Positions 25,219 through 34,050 of a DNA stretch of 64,000 bases are shown here, piece by piece; position 1 is the first letter of the stretch, and each line of letters starts with the position of its first letter. The position numbers were made by a program, and so were the translations under genes. Under the pieces are notes generated by a model, which worked only from the letters and a program-made list of their open reading frames with translations, did not search any database and had not been told where the DNA came from. Source of the DNA: G958296245 sp965262055. GTDB lineage: Bacteria > Chloroflexota > Dehalococcoidia > Lucifugimonadales > G958296245. The stretch is from contig CBDHEI010000002.1 in NCBI GenBank assembly GCA_965262055.1, positions 2,790,001 through 2,854,000 on the forward strand. Reading direction: 5' to 3'.

Positions 25219-26007
25219 ATGGCGAGGCCCCGCACATACAAGACCGAGGGCATCGTTCTCAAGCAGATGCCCCTGGGCGAGGCTGACCGGATACTCACCC
25301 TCTACACTACCGACCTCGGCAAGCTGCGCGCCGTGGCCAGGGGCGTCAGGAGGCCCAAGAGCAGGTTGGCCGGTCACCTTGAGCCCCTGACCCGCGCCAC
25401 GGTTTCGGTCAGTGAGGGTAGGTCGCTGGACCACATCGCCGAAGCGGAGACCCTGCAGAGCTACCGCCGGCTGCGCGAGGACCTGGAGCTCGTGAGCAAG
25501 GCCCTCTACCTTGCCGACCTCATAGACAGCTTCACCGTCGACCGCTCCCCGTCGCTGGCTCTCTTCGAACTGCTCGCCGGCTCGCTGTCACGGCTGGAGA
25601 GCGCCCTCAGGGCCGACCAGGTGCTTCGCTACTTCGAAGTGCAGCTTCTCCACACGTCTGGGTTCGGGCCGGAGCTGAGAGAATGCGTGGAGTGCAGGGC
25701 GGCGCTTGAGCCGGCCACACATCTATTCTGCCCTGCGGCGGGAGGCATCCTCTGCGCCGAATGCGGGCCGTCCGCGAAAGGCGCGCTGGTGCCCCTCTCA
25801 GTCAACGCCATCAAGGTGCTGCGCTTCTTCCAGCGCGAGCCGCCCGACGCCGTAGACGCCTTGGAGGTGCCTACCCACGTCCTGCGGGAGACGGCAAGGG
25901 CCCTCCGAAGCTATACGACCTACGTCCTGGAGAGGGACCTCAAGAGCGCCCGCTTCATGAACCTGGTCGCATCGGAAACGCCCCGCCGCGAGCCAACCGC
26001 TATCTGA
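25219..26007 (+). CDS. recO: DNA repair protein RecO
   Basis: The product has 262 residues. The N-terminal OB domain has TYKTEGIVLKQMPLGEADRILTLYT-type sequence, and a C-terminal four-cysteine zinc site is seen in ECVECRAAL and GGILCAECG. RecO binds SSB and single-stranded DNA and, with RecR, brings RecA to gaps. It directly follows recR. Its 3' end overlaps the convergent SDR gene by 8 bases, so this is the last gene of the unit. Confidence 0.94.
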   Translation: MARPRTYKTEGIVLKQMPLGEADRILTLYTTDLGKLRAVARGVRRPKSRLAGHLEPLTRATVSVSEGRSLDHIAEAETLQSYRRLREDLELVSKALYLADLIDSFTVDRSPSLALFELLAGSLSRLESALRADQVLRYFEVQLLHTSGFGPELRECVECRAALEPATHLFCPAAGGILCAECGPSAKGALVPLSVNAIKVLRFFQREPPDAVDALEVPTHVLRETARALRSYTTYVLERDLKSARFMNLVASETPRREPTAI

Positions 26008-26839
26008 GGGTAGCCAAGCTCAGCAGCGACAGGTAGAGGCGCTCTGGCAGCAACCACTTCGCCACGACAGCCGCGCGCGCGTCCGGCCCCACCACGTACC
26101 GGAACGCCGGCCGCCTCGACCGGATGATCTTCCGTATCACCCGCGCCACCTTGACCGGATCGCCGCCCAAACGCCCATACTCCTTGCGCTCCCCGCCCCG
26201 CGCCTCCTTGCAGCCGTGGGGCAGGGTGTCCGAGCCGGCCTGTTCCGACGACACCTGGTTCTCGAGGAAGCTGGTCTTGAATAGCCCCGGCTCCACGATC
26301 GCAACCCTCACCCCCAGCGGCCAAAGCTCCATCCTCATCGACTCGCTCATGCCCTCCAGGGCGAACTTGCTCGCCGAATACGCGCCGCTTAATGGCATGC
26401 CGATACGCCCCACCACCGACCCGACGTTGACCACCGTGCCCTTGCCCTTTTCCACCATCCCGGGCAGCACCGCCCGCGTCAGGCGCAGGGCCGCGAAGAC
26501 GTTGGTCTCGAACTGGGCCCGGATCTCCTCCGTCGACACGCTATGCAGCGGCCCCCGCAGCCCGTACCCTGCGTTGTTCACCAGCGCGTCGATGCCCCCG
26601 GTGTCCCGGATCAGCCCCGGCAACTCCTTCTCCACCGAGGCGTCCGAGTTGATGTCCAGCTCCACCGCGCGGATTGGAAGTCCCCGTTCTTCGGCCTCTT
26701 GACTCAGGCCCTCCAGCCGGTCCAACGACCTACTGGTTGCTATGACGCTGTACCCATCCCCGGCCAGAAGCCGCGCCGTGGCGAGCCCGATCCCCGAGGA
26801 GGCCCCGGTTATCATCACCGTCTCCCGCTCACGCGCCAT
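26000..26839 (-). CDS. SDR-family oxidoreductase
   Basis: The product has 279 residues. The Rossmann motif TGASSGIGLATARLLA, NNAGYGLRG and the catalytic pair with Tyr and Lys in SGAYSASKFALEG are classical short-chain dehydrogenase features. NADP preference is likely from TSRSLDRLEG but not certain. The substrate is not known; the C-terminal region resembles SDRs acting on lipids or ketones. It follows the GNAT gene with no gap (TAG then ATG), so the two are co-transcribed. Confidence 0.85.
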   Translation of the reverse strand: MARERETVMITGASSGIGLATARLLAGDGYSVIATSRSLDRLEGLSQEAEERGLPIRAVELDINSDASVEKELPGLIRDTGGIDALVNNAGYGLRGPLHSVSTEEIRAQFETNVFAALRLTRAVLPGMVEKGKGTVVNVGSVVGRIGMPLSGAYSASKFALEGMSESMRMELWPLGVRVAIVEPGLFKTSFLENQVSSEQAGSDTLPHGCKEARGGERKEYGRLGGDPVKVARVIRKIIRSRRPAFRYVVGPDARAAVVAKWLLPERLYLSLLSLATLR

Positions 26840-27940
26840 CTACCGACCTGACCCCGCGCGCCCGGCAATGCGCTCCAGCATCCACGGGTTCCTGGCGCCG
26901 TAGTAGTCGCCGCTGGGCCGCGCGGCCTTCACGTCGTCGCACACCCGCCTCGTGAACACCAGCATGTCCACCATCTCGTCGCCGTCCCGCAGCCGCCCAC
27001 GGTACCGCCCCTCCTCGGAGAACCCTGCACCGCGCAGCAGGTCGGTCTGGCCTCCGTCCCGCTCACCGACGTAAACCTGCAGCACCCCTATGGACATCTC
27101 GGCGGCCTTCGCCGCCGCCGCGTCGAGCAGCTCCCTCGCCTGCCAGAAATAGGCCGGGCACACCCGGAAGCTCAGCTGTGCCACGTGCTGCTCCTGATAG
27201 GTGTCCATCCGCTCGAATGCCGCGAGCCCAACGATACGCTTCCTCGGGTTCTCCAGGACGAGGCAGCCCCCACGCTCGTCTTCGATGCGCCGCATCAGCT
27301 TCACGAAGTGGCTCTCGTACCGCATGTCCCGGAACGTCTTGGTCAGGTGGTCCTTCACGAGCCAGTCCGGCTCCGGATGGTTGTAGAGCGCCGCCGCGTA
27401 GGGCAGGTCTGCAAATGTCGCCCCGCGGACGTGCGCCGCGCCGTTGTGGGCGAAGAAGCTCTCCTCGAAGTCGTCCGCACCTGGCGCCAGGTACCTCAAC
27501 CCGTCGCCGATCGTGTACCAGAAGCCGTGCTTTTCGTACAGCGACCCCGCGATGGGGTTGCCGGTGCACAGCATCAGGGCGAGGCCGCCCTCGGCGTTGA
27601 ACTTCTCGATCAGCACCGCCATCAGCGCCGACATGATGCCCTTAGACCGGTGCGCCTCCGCCGTCTCCACGAACTGGATCAGCCCCACCTCCTGGTTGTG
27701 CGTCGACGTGTAGTAGGCGAGCGACCCCACCAACTCCGGCCCGATCTCCCCGACGGCGTAGGGCGTGTACAGCCACGGCCTCATCTCGCCGGAAATCACC
27801 TCGTCCTTGATATCCCCCCACAGCCAGTTGACCAGCCTACCCTCAGGCGACCGCCGCGCATACTCCGTCAAGGGCGGCTCCACGATGCTGACCGACATCC
27901 GCTCCCCGGACCGCAAAGCCACAGAGCTTACGTCTGACAT
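26840..27940 (-). CDS. GNAT-family acetyltransferase, probably two GNAT modules
   Basis: The product has 366 residues. The segment LIQFVETAEAHRSKGIMSALM is a GNAT acetyl-CoA-binding motif A (HRxxGI type), and NPIAGSLYEKHGF is the usual motif B end. A second GNAT-like half follows from about residue 170, with REGxGFSEEGRYRG-like features near the C-terminus. Substrate unknown. CAGGAGG precedes the ATG. It is cotranscribed with the SDR. Confidence 0.65.
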   Translation of the reverse strand: MSDVSSVALRSGERMSVSIVEPPLTEYARRSPEGRLVNWLWGDIKDEVISGEMRPWLYTPYAVGEIGPELVGSLAYYTSTHNQEVGLIQFVETAEAHRSKGIMSALMAVLIEKFNAEGGLALMLCTGNPIAGSLYEKHGFWYTIGDGLRYLAPGADDFEESFFAHNGAAHVRGATFADLPYAAALYNHPEPDWLVKDHLTKTFRDMRYESHFVKLMRRIEDERGGCLVLENPRKRIVGLAAFERMDTYQEQHVAQLSFRVCPAYFWQARELLDAAAAKAAEMSIGVLQVYVGERDGGQTDLLRGAGFSEEGRYRGRLRDGDEMVDMLVFTRRVCDDVKAARPSGDYYGARNPWMLERIAGRAGSGR

Positions 27941-28299
27941 CCCACACCTCCTGGGGCAGTGAGTATATCACCGGCAGCCCAACTCCCATTCATCAGCGTC
28001 TATCCCGTTCCCATCCATGTCTCCTCTGCGCCGATCATGGGGGCGGTGCTGACCTTGGTCACTCATCGGGGTCGGTAGGCTCTGGGGTATAATCGATTCG
28101 CGGAATCATTGGGAGCGACGGGTACCGCCACCTCCTGAATGCCGTAGCGTTGGCGCACGAAGACACATGGGGGGAGAGGGGGCTCACAGGCGCCATCCCA
28201 TCAGCCCCGTTCTCCGAGAGAACTCTGGTCCGCGGAGCAAAATCGCCGCGTTCGCCGGGCAGACCTGGTCCCGTCCGGAGGGCCTGAGGGAAGTAGCCG
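27941..28299. other. Divergent intergenic region with a sulfatase leader
   Basis: This 359-base gap lies between the divergent GNAT gene and the sulfatase gene. TATAAT at 28088-28093 is a good -10 for the sulfatase, but no good -35 is seen. The roughly 200-base leader holds CTCCG/CGGAG-type hairpins around 28211-28237. I see no known riboswitch motif and no convincing gene. Confidence 0.45.
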
Positions 28300-29766
28300 T
28301 TGCCAGACCAACCTAACATCCTCTTCATCCTCACCGATCAACAGCGCTTCGACTCGATGAGGTGCTACGGCAACGACTGGATAGAGACGCCGAGCTTGGA
28401 CGCTCTCGCAGACCGGAGCTTCGTCTTCGAAAGCGCGTACGTGACGCAGCCGGTCTGCACGCCGTCGCGGTCGTCCATAATGACGGGCCTATATCCCCAG
28501 ACGGCAGGCACCGTCAGGAACGGCATCCCGCTGCGGCCGGACACCAGGACCATTGCGGAGATGGTATCGCCCGACTATGTCCGCGCACATTACGGCAAGT
28601 GGCACCTCGGGGATGATACGACCGCTCAGCACGGCTTCGAGGACTGGATCAGCATCGAGGGCTCCCACCCTCTGCGTGAGCGGCCGCCGGAGGCCGAGGT
28701 CGTCGAACCCGATTACAACCGCTTCCTGCGCGCCAATGGTGTAGAGCCGCCTCCGCACGGTGTCAACTATGAGGCCTGGGCGGCTGGCGCCGGGCTATCC
28801 GAGGAGCTAACACAAGCGGCGTTTCTGGGTAATGAAGCGACGCGCTTCCTCCGAGAGTACCCGCACTCGCCCCGTAGCGGTCGCCCGTTCATGCTCTATG
28901 TCAGCTTCTTCGAGCCGCACCCGCCGTACACGGGGCCGCTGAACGGACTGTACGAGCCTGCTTCGGTCGAGGTGGGGCCGGCGTTCCTGAAACGGCCTGA
29001 ACGGGGCGCCTTGGTGAACCGTCTCAGGGCGGAATACTACTTGGTAGGCAACCTGAACCCCCTTGGCGTCGAGGGTGGCGACCTTCACGACACGACTACC
29101 GAGGCCGGTTGGCGAAAGCTGCGCGCTCAGTACTTCGCCAACGTGACGCTCGTGGACCGGAACGTTGGCCGAATCATGAGCGCCTTGGAAGAGTCCGGCA
29201 TGGCGGACGAGACGATAGTCGTCTTCACAAGCGAGCACGGCGAGATGGCCGGCGACCACGGCATGCTGGAGAAGCGCAGCCTGTACGAGGAGGCGTCCCG
29301 GGTACCACTGCTGGTCTGCGTTCCGTGGCTGTCGACCCGACAGACCCGTGTCAGCGGCGTCTTCGGCCAGATCGACTTGGTGCCGACCCTGCTGGATCTG
29401 GCAGGCGAGCCGGTACCGGACCACTTGGAGGGAGAGAGCCGCGTCCCGGTGCTCCGCGGTGAGGCTCAGTTGGACGAGAACGCGGCCTTTCTGCAATGGA
29501 ACGGAGTCGGAGACCGCAATCTCGGCACCCCTGAGATCAACCGCATGATTGCGGAGCCATGGCGCGGCGTAGTTACCGGCGACCGATGGAAGCTGAACCT
29601 CAGCCCCGGCGACCGGTGCGAGCTATACGACCTGAACGCCGACCCTCATGAGATGCGCAACCTCTTTGACGACCCGGCCCACCGCGATCGGGTCCGCAGC
29701 ATGTCGGCGCGCGTCGGCGCTTGGCTCGACCGCATAGGAGACACTACGCCCCTGCCCGGAGTATGA
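28300..29766 (+). CDS. Sulfatase (arylsulfatase family)
   Basis: The product has 488 residues. The N-terminal NILFILTDQQRFD is the metal-binding start, and VCTPSRSSIMTGLYP near residue 52 is the CxPSR motif whose cysteine becomes formylglycine. YGKWHLGDDT, FTSEHGEMAGDHG and the later KRSLYEEASRVPLL match the family. It hydrolyses sulfate esters, plausibly from sulfated polysaccharides. No signal peptide is apparent, so it may be cytoplasmic. TTG start is preceded by GAGGGAAG. The maturation enzyme is not in the window. Confidence 0.92.
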   Translation: MPDQPNILFILTDQQRFDSMRCYGNDWIETPSLDALADRSFVFESAYVTQPVCTPSRSSIMTGLYPQTAGTVRNGIPLRPDTRTIAEMVSPDYVRAHYGKWHLGDDTTAQHGFEDWISIEGSHPLRERPPEAEVVEPDYNRFLRANGVEPPPHGVNYEAWAAGAGLSEELTQAAFLGNEATRFLREYPHSPRSGRPFMLYVSFFEPHPPYTGPLNGLYEPASVEVGPAFLKRPERGALVNRLRAEYYLVGNLNPLGVEGGDLHDTTTEAGWRKLRAQYFANVTLVDRNVGRIMSALEESGMADETIVVFTSEHGEMAGDHGMLEKRSLYEEASRVPLLVCVPWLSTRQTRVSGVFGQIDLVPTLLDLAGEPVPDHLEGESRVPVLRGEAQLDENAAFLQWNGVGDRNLGTPEINRMIAEPWRGVVTGDRWKLNLSPGDRCELYDLNADPHEMRNLFDDPAHRDRVRSMSARVGAWLDRIGDTTPLPGV

Positions 29767-30054
29767 GCCTTGGAATATGATTAAGATTCCGGCTAATGAT
29801 TCACCTGCCCGTCTTGGGTAACTGTAGTCTTGAGGCACATTCTCGACTTCGGTAACCATATTTTCTTGAGGTCATGCGCCCACTTGACACCACATCGCCA
29901 ATAGCGCATATTGCGGCCTACCCGCTTAAGCGCCGGATCTGCGACAGGAGGGTCTTGACCATGGCAGGCATGTCGGCAAGTAGGATCGGTGGCTTCTCAC
30001 TCCCCTTGGGGGCCGTATTGGGATTGGTCGTCATGCTGATCCGCTGGGCTGGGC
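29767..30054. other. Intergenic, no gene recognised
   Basis: This is a 288-base stretch after the sulfatase. GGAAT/ATTCC around 29771-29789 is a small hairpin without a T-run. A possible short reading frame at 29874 overlaps the next hypothetical gene but shows no recognised features. Confidence 0.4.
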
Positions 30055-30285
30055 ATGTACCTCCGCTTCAATTCAGGCCTCCACAGGGTCCTCGCCATCG
30101 TGGTTGGCTTGGTCTGCATCGCCGCGCTCGTATTGCTGGTCATCGGGGATCACTTCCATAACCTTAGGACCCTCTACACGATTGCCAAACTCGCTGTCAT
30201 ACCGCTGAACCTCTGGGCCATAGTCCTTGTCGTAGCGCTCTACCAGGAGCACTCCAGTCTGAGCCCCCTGGCACAATCGGAGTAG
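30055..30285 (+). CDS. Hypothetical small membrane protein
   Basis: This 76-residue protein has two hydrophobic segments (LAIVVGLVCIAALVLLVIGD and LAVIPLNLWAIVLVVALYQ) separated by a polar loop. Not recognised. No good ribosome binding site is seen, so the start and even the gene are uncertain. It sits alone between the sulfatase and a methyltransferase. Confidence 0.35.
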   Translation: MYLRFNSGLHRVLAIVVGLVCIAALVLLVIGDHFHNLRTLYTIAKLAVIPLNLWAIVLVVALYQEHSSLSPLAQSE

Positions 30286-30497
30286 CCAGTCTGCGCATTA
30301 GCTGTAAACCCGCCACGAGCCATCCGTTGCGATAGAGACTGTCGAAGCCAAGGGGTTCTCTTGGCCGTTCCCGAATGGGCGAGACTGTGGCCGCGTAGCG
30401 GCGGCGCTCGCAAACTTGCCCTGCACGACGCGTTGTTGCCACGCCCGGTCGCGCAACTTTGGAAGTTCTCCACTGTTCCTGACGCAGGCTCAGACCG

Positions 30498-31697
30498 GTG
30501 AGAAATCTCGAAGATACCTACTACAAGAAGACCGTTCCCTTCAGGATCGGTGGTCTCAACTTGTCGTCCCACGTATCACAGACCCTCTTTAGCAGCCACG
30601 CAGTAGACGTCGGCACCGAGTTTCTATTGCGGACCCTTCACCGTACGGGAGCCCGGTTTCAGAAAGTGCTGGACCTTGGCTGCGGCTACGGTCCCATCGG
30701 CGTGGCCCTGAAGGGCTTAAACCCCGAAGCAGTCCTGCACATGGTCGACCGGGACGCGCTCGCCGTCACCTATGCCGCTAGGAACGCGCTGCTGAACGGC
30801 ATTGACGATGCCATGACCTACCCCAGCATAGCGTTCGACGATGTCGAGGACAGGGACTTCGACCTGATCGCCGCGAACCTTCCCGGAAAGGCCAATGAAG
30901 AGGTGATCGCATCTTGGCTGAGAGACGCGGCGCTATACGTTCGCGACCAGGGACAGATAGCCATCGTGGTCATCTCACCCCTTGAGCCGTTCGTAAGTGA
31001 GGTGATCAGTGGGATGCCTGGGGCCAGAATCGTGCTCAGCAAACGAAGATCGGGGCACACCGTGTTCATCTACGCCGTTGATCACGTCGAGAGGCCCACA
31101 CGCCTTTCGGCGAGCTCGTTTGATCGTGGCGACTACGATCGCACTCAGGCTGTCTTTTCGCATGGACAGGTCCGGTTCAGCATGAAGACAGTCTTCGGAC
31201 TTCCCCAATTCGACTCGTTGAGCTATCTGACGCTGCTGTTGATCGACGTCCTGCGAAGTCTGGACGCACAGCCAACCAGGGCCCTCGTGCTGAACCCGGG
31301 ACAGGGCCACATTCCGGTTGTCCTCTCGAAGACCCTTATGCCAGCCTCCATCGACATTCTGGACAGGGACCTGCTGGCCTTGCGCTGCTCGGAGAGAAAC
31401 CTCCTGCTCAATGGGTACGACAGCTCCAGGTTCTCCACCAAGCATCAGCCGGGGATGGGCGACGATGGACCCAAGTACGACCTCATCGTCGCGGAAATGA
31501 GGGACGTCGAGGGGTCTGACGTGATCGCTACTCACTTCCGGCAAGCCGCCTCTCGCATCGCCCCGGGTGGCCGGATGGTCATTGCCGCAAACTCCGCCAC
31601 CATAACGCGGCTGGTGGCCGTGTGCAGGAAAGAGCGCCTGGGCGCCATCAAGGAGCGTAGGCGTCGGCACGGCAGCAGCGTCCTGGTCGTGGCGTAA
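30498..31697 (+). CDS. Tandem RsmC/RlmG-like methyltransferase
   Basis: The product has 399 residues. The first half has SAM-binding VLDLGCGYGPIG near residue 58 and IAANLPGKANEE near residue 128, where RsmC/RlmG enzymes usually have an NPP tetrad. The second half repeats the fold with VLNPGQGHIPVVLS and YDLIVAEMRD, a degenerate copy. This resembles rRNA small-molecule methyltransferases of the RsmC type, in which one half is a degenerate partner. Substrate not certain; the NPP-like motif here is NLP. GTG start with weak upstream signal. Confidence 0.7.
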   Translation: MRNLEDTYYKKTVPFRIGGLNLSSHVSQTLFSSHAVDVGTEFLLRTLHRTGARFQKVLDLGCGYGPIGVALKGLNPEAVLHMVDRDALAVTYAARNALLNGIDDAMTYPSIAFDDVEDRDFDLIAANLPGKANEEVIASWLRDAALYVRDQGQIAIVVISPLEPFVSEVISGMPGARIVLSKRRSGHTVFIYAVDHVERPTRLSASSFDRGDYDRTQAVFSHGQVRFSMKTVFGLPQFDSLSYLTLLLIDVLRSLDAQPTRALVLNPGQGHIPVVLSKTLMPASIDILDRDLLALRCSERNLLLNGYDSSRFSTKHQPGMGDDGPKYDLIVAEMRDVEGSDVIATHFRQAASRIAPGGRMVIAANSATITRLVAVCRKERLGAIKERRRRHGSSVLVVA

Positions 31698-32131
31698 GGC
31701 CTGCGAGAAAACGTTGGCCAAGAGCGCACTGCTCACGCGGGCCGCATGCAGCCGCTCCCCGTTCGCGAGGCGACCCCGCCTGCGACAATCACCCCGGCCA
31801 TTGACGAACACGAACGTGCGTGCTATTGTATCCCCATGCACAGACACCGCCGCTCGCGCCGATACCCCGCAGCGCCGCAGCCGGCGGCAACCTCAACCCT
31901 GTTCCACATTCGTTCCAAGAGCGTTCCAAATGTGCCCATTCGTGTCTCAGAAACGCTCCAAATCGGTCCCAATGAGACCCGAGGCCCCAGATATGAAATG
32001 GAACAAAATGGAACAGAATGGGACACTTTTTCGGCGGGAAGGCCCCAACAGCGCCTTGAATAGCCGTCTCGACGCCCTGGTCTCGGTATGCTAGAGTGCC
32101 TTCCGCAGTCACGTTGGGAGTACTAGGCGAA
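31698..32131. other. Intergenic region holding promoter-bearing element A
   Basis: This 434-base gap is mostly one structured element (31798-32090) that has a relative near 62.9 kb. I see no convincing protein gene: overlapping short reading frames give low-complexity Arg/Pro/Ser peptides. Confidence 0.5.
31798..32090 (+). repeat. Promoter-bearing intergenic element, copy A
   Basis: TTGACG (31801-31806) and TATTGT (31824-31829) with a 17-base spacer start the element. Downstream, GTTCCA occurs at 31901, 31912 and 31923, TGGAAC at 31999 and 32009, and TGGGAC at 32019, so long inverted pairing is possible. CCCATTC (31935-31941) pairs with GAATGGG (32016-32022), and GTCTC (31944-31948) with GAGAC (31974-31978). 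A related copy with the same promoter spacing lies at 62931. It may be a structured RNA or a mobile repeat. Confidence 0.55.
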
Positions 32132-32473
32132 ATGACCCCGGACTACCTGGAGAGCCTGAGAGACGTGGTCCAGCAGGCCATCGACGAGGGCAGCTTGGGC
32201 GCCCCGCGGTACCTCAGGTGCGTTGCCGCGATCCCGGTCGGAAACGGCCTCGAGGACGCCGTGGGCGGACTGGGCGACCTCGCCTCGGCATGGTTCGGCT
32301 CCGAGCCGAGCCAGTGTCATAGGCTGGGCGGCTCCGGTGCGGTCTACGTCACCGACATGCAGCAGTGGTCTATGGGTCAGGGCGCCATCATCACCGTATC
32401 CCGCTCGCAGTCCGCCTCGACGCTTGACCTGATGCTCGTCGGCAGCCGGGGCACCCTGTACCACGAAGAGTAG
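32132..32473 (+). CDS. Hypothetical protein next to a Gfo/Idh dehydrogenase
   Basis: This 113-residue protein is not recognised. The upstream frame is open to 32096 and contains LGVLGEMTPDYLES, so the true start could be GTG at 32096 or the ATG at 32132; GGGAG at 32116-32120 is the only upstream signal. The C-terminus (LMLVGSRGTLYHEE) resembles the beta-sheet end of Gfo/Idh proteins. It lies 12 bases before a Gfo/Idh gene and may be its small partner. Confidence 0.55.
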   Translation: MTPDYLESLRDVVQQAIDEGSLGAPRYLRCVAAIPVGNGLEDAVGGLGDLASAWFGSEPSQCHRLGGSGAVYVTDMQQWSMGQGAIITVSRSQSASTLDLMLVGSRGTLYHEE

Positions 32474-32485
32474 GGGGCTAAAGAA

Positions 32486-33634
32486 TTGGCCGAATACGGA
32501 GTGCTGCTCGTTGGGGGCAGCCGCACCCACCAGGAGAGCCACGCCAGGGTCTTCGCCGCCCACCCCAAGTGCCGCCTTGTAGCGGTCACCGACGAGGAAG
32601 GCGTCTCAGACTACAGGGCAGACCTCGACCGCAGGCTCGCCAGGGAGCACGGAATCCCCTACGTGGCCGCCCTTGAGGATGCCCTAAGGCTCGACGTACA
32701 GATCGTCTCCTCCACGCCGGAGGTCGAGCGGCGTGGCCGCGTCGCCGTCCGCTGCATGGAGGCCGGCAAGCACGTCTACCTCGACAAGCCCCTCGCCAGC
32801 ACCATCGCCGACATCGACGCCATAGTAGAGGCCGCCGACAACACCGGCATAACGGCCCAGATGTTCACCACCATCCAATCGCATTGGGCCCAGGCGGCCA
32901 AGCGGGCCGTCATGGACGGCGCCGTCGGCGAGCTGCAGGCCGTCCACATCGAGAACCTGTTCGCCAAGGGCAGGGCGGGCACCGTCCCGGACGGCGTCGT
33001 GCGCCAGGAGAGGGAGAGCATGGGGCAGGTCACCTTCGTGGAGGCCAAGCGCGAGATGTTCGACGTGAGCATCTACTGCATCGCCCTTGCACACTGGCTC
33101 ACCGGTCGCCGCGCCGAGTCCGTCTACTGCCAGACCGGCAACTACTTCCACGCGCAGCACGCCCGCGTCGACGTCGAGGACTTCGGCGCCATGGCTATCA
33201 GGATGTCAGGCGGCCTCACCGCCACCATCGTGTCGGGCCGCTTTGGCTGGACCAGCCACCCGCAGAACGGCCCGCAGCGGATCATCCTGATCGGCACCGA
33301 GGGTTCCCTTACCTTCGACGCCTACCGCCGCAGGGTTGAGATATACAACGACGACCCCGACCACACCCATCCGCCGCTGCACCTGGGAGATCCCATGGCC
33401 ATGTGGGGCTCCACCGCCGTCGAGAACCCGCCGGTGCCCAAGAAGCGCTGGGCCTCCTTCGACCAGGCCGACGCCATGGTCACCGACGTGGCGGACTTCA
33501 TAGACTGCATAGAGACCGGACGCAAGCCCGAGATCGACCACCACGTCGCCGCCGCGTCCACCGAGGTCATCCTCGGGGGCTACGCCTCGGCAGCTAGAAA
33601 AGAGGAAGTCACTCTGCCTCTGCCCAGGGGATGA
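32486..33634 (+). CDS. Gfo/Idh/MocA-family oxidoreductase
   Basis: The product has 382 residues. The N-terminus has a Rossmann-like VLLVGGSRTHQESHARVF, then IVSSTPEVERRGR and the Gfo/Idh signature AGKHVYLDKPLAST (the EKP-like lysine). The C-terminal sheet domain follows. Such enzymes oxidise or reduce sugars, inositols or their acids with NAD(P). Substrate unknown. It follows the small hypothetical gene by 12 bases. TTG start. Confidence 0.85.
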   Translation: MAEYGVLLVGGSRTHQESHARVFAAHPKCRLVAVTDEEGVSDYRADLDRRLAREHGIPYVAALEDALRLDVQIVSSTPEVERRGRVAVRCMEAGKHVYLDKPLASTIADIDAIVEAADNTGITAQMFTTIQSHWAQAAKRAVMDGAVGELQAVHIENLFAKGRAGTVPDGVVRQERESMGQVTFVEAKREMFDVSIYCIALAHWLTGRRAESVYCQTGNYFHAQHARVDVEDFGAMAIRMSGGLTATIVSGRFGWTSHPQNGPQRIILIGTEGSLTFDAYRRRVEIYNDDPDHTHPPLHLGDPMAMWGSTAVENPPVPKKRWASFDQADAMVTDVADFIDCIETGRKPEIDHHVAAASTEVILGGYASAARKEEVTLPLPRG

Positions 33635-33701
33635 CCTACTCGCAAGGGCTACCGAAACGCCTTTCGCGGCGTGAAGGACCTTCGGATAGCCGCGCCGGAG
33701 C

Positions 33702-34019
33702 CTAGCTCCACCCCTCGTCCGGCGGCCACACGTTGTAGGCGCCGCGTCCCGCGCCCGTGGGGCCGTCCTCCCGCCACTCCGCAGTGGCGTCGCGCCACCT
33801 GATGAAGTGCGGCGCCTTCGTGTGCTCCTCGAAAGCCGCCTCGTTCTTGTAAACCTCGTACAGCCATATCCGGTTCGGGTCGTCCCCGTCCTGCACGATG
33901 TCGAACCGCAGGCACCCCGGCTCGTTCTCCACCGAACCCTTGGCGTCGAGAATCATCTCCTCGACAAACCTGTCCCTGAACCCCGACTTTATCTGGATCG
34001 GCGCAACTATGATGTACAT
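33702..34019 (-). CDS. ABM-domain protein (antibiotic biosynthesis monooxygenase family)
   Basis: The product has 105 residues. YIIVAPIQIKSGFRDRF at the start, EPGCLRFDIVQDGDDPNRIWLYEVY and AFEEHTKAPHF form the ferredoxin-like ABM fold of small putative quinol monooxygenases. Such proteins often act on aromatic or polyphenol compounds; substrate unknown here. CAGGAGGAG lies before the ATG. It lies downstream of the class V aminotransferase on the same strand. Confidence 0.8.
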   Translation of the reverse strand: MYIIVAPIQIKSGFRDRFVEEMILDAKGSVENEPGCLRFDIVQDGDDPNRIWLYEVYKNEAAFEEHTKAPHFIRWRDATAEWREDGPTGAGRGAYNVWPPDEGWS

Positions 34020-34050
34020 ATCCGCTCCTCCTGCCTTGGAGATTGGTCGG

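Noticed and set aside
28055..28299. Possible T-box or other riboswitch in the sulfatase leader
   Set aside because: A partial GGTACCGCC-like string is present but no T-box core, specifier loop or terminator hairpin with T-run was found.
28059..28334. Minus-strand small frame before the sulfatase
   Set aside because: No start signal and it overlaps the sulfatase start and its -10 region.
31714..32094. Short plus-strand frames inside element A
   Set aside because: Peptides are Arg/Pro/Ser rich with no family signal; the promoter and inverted repeats explain the region better.
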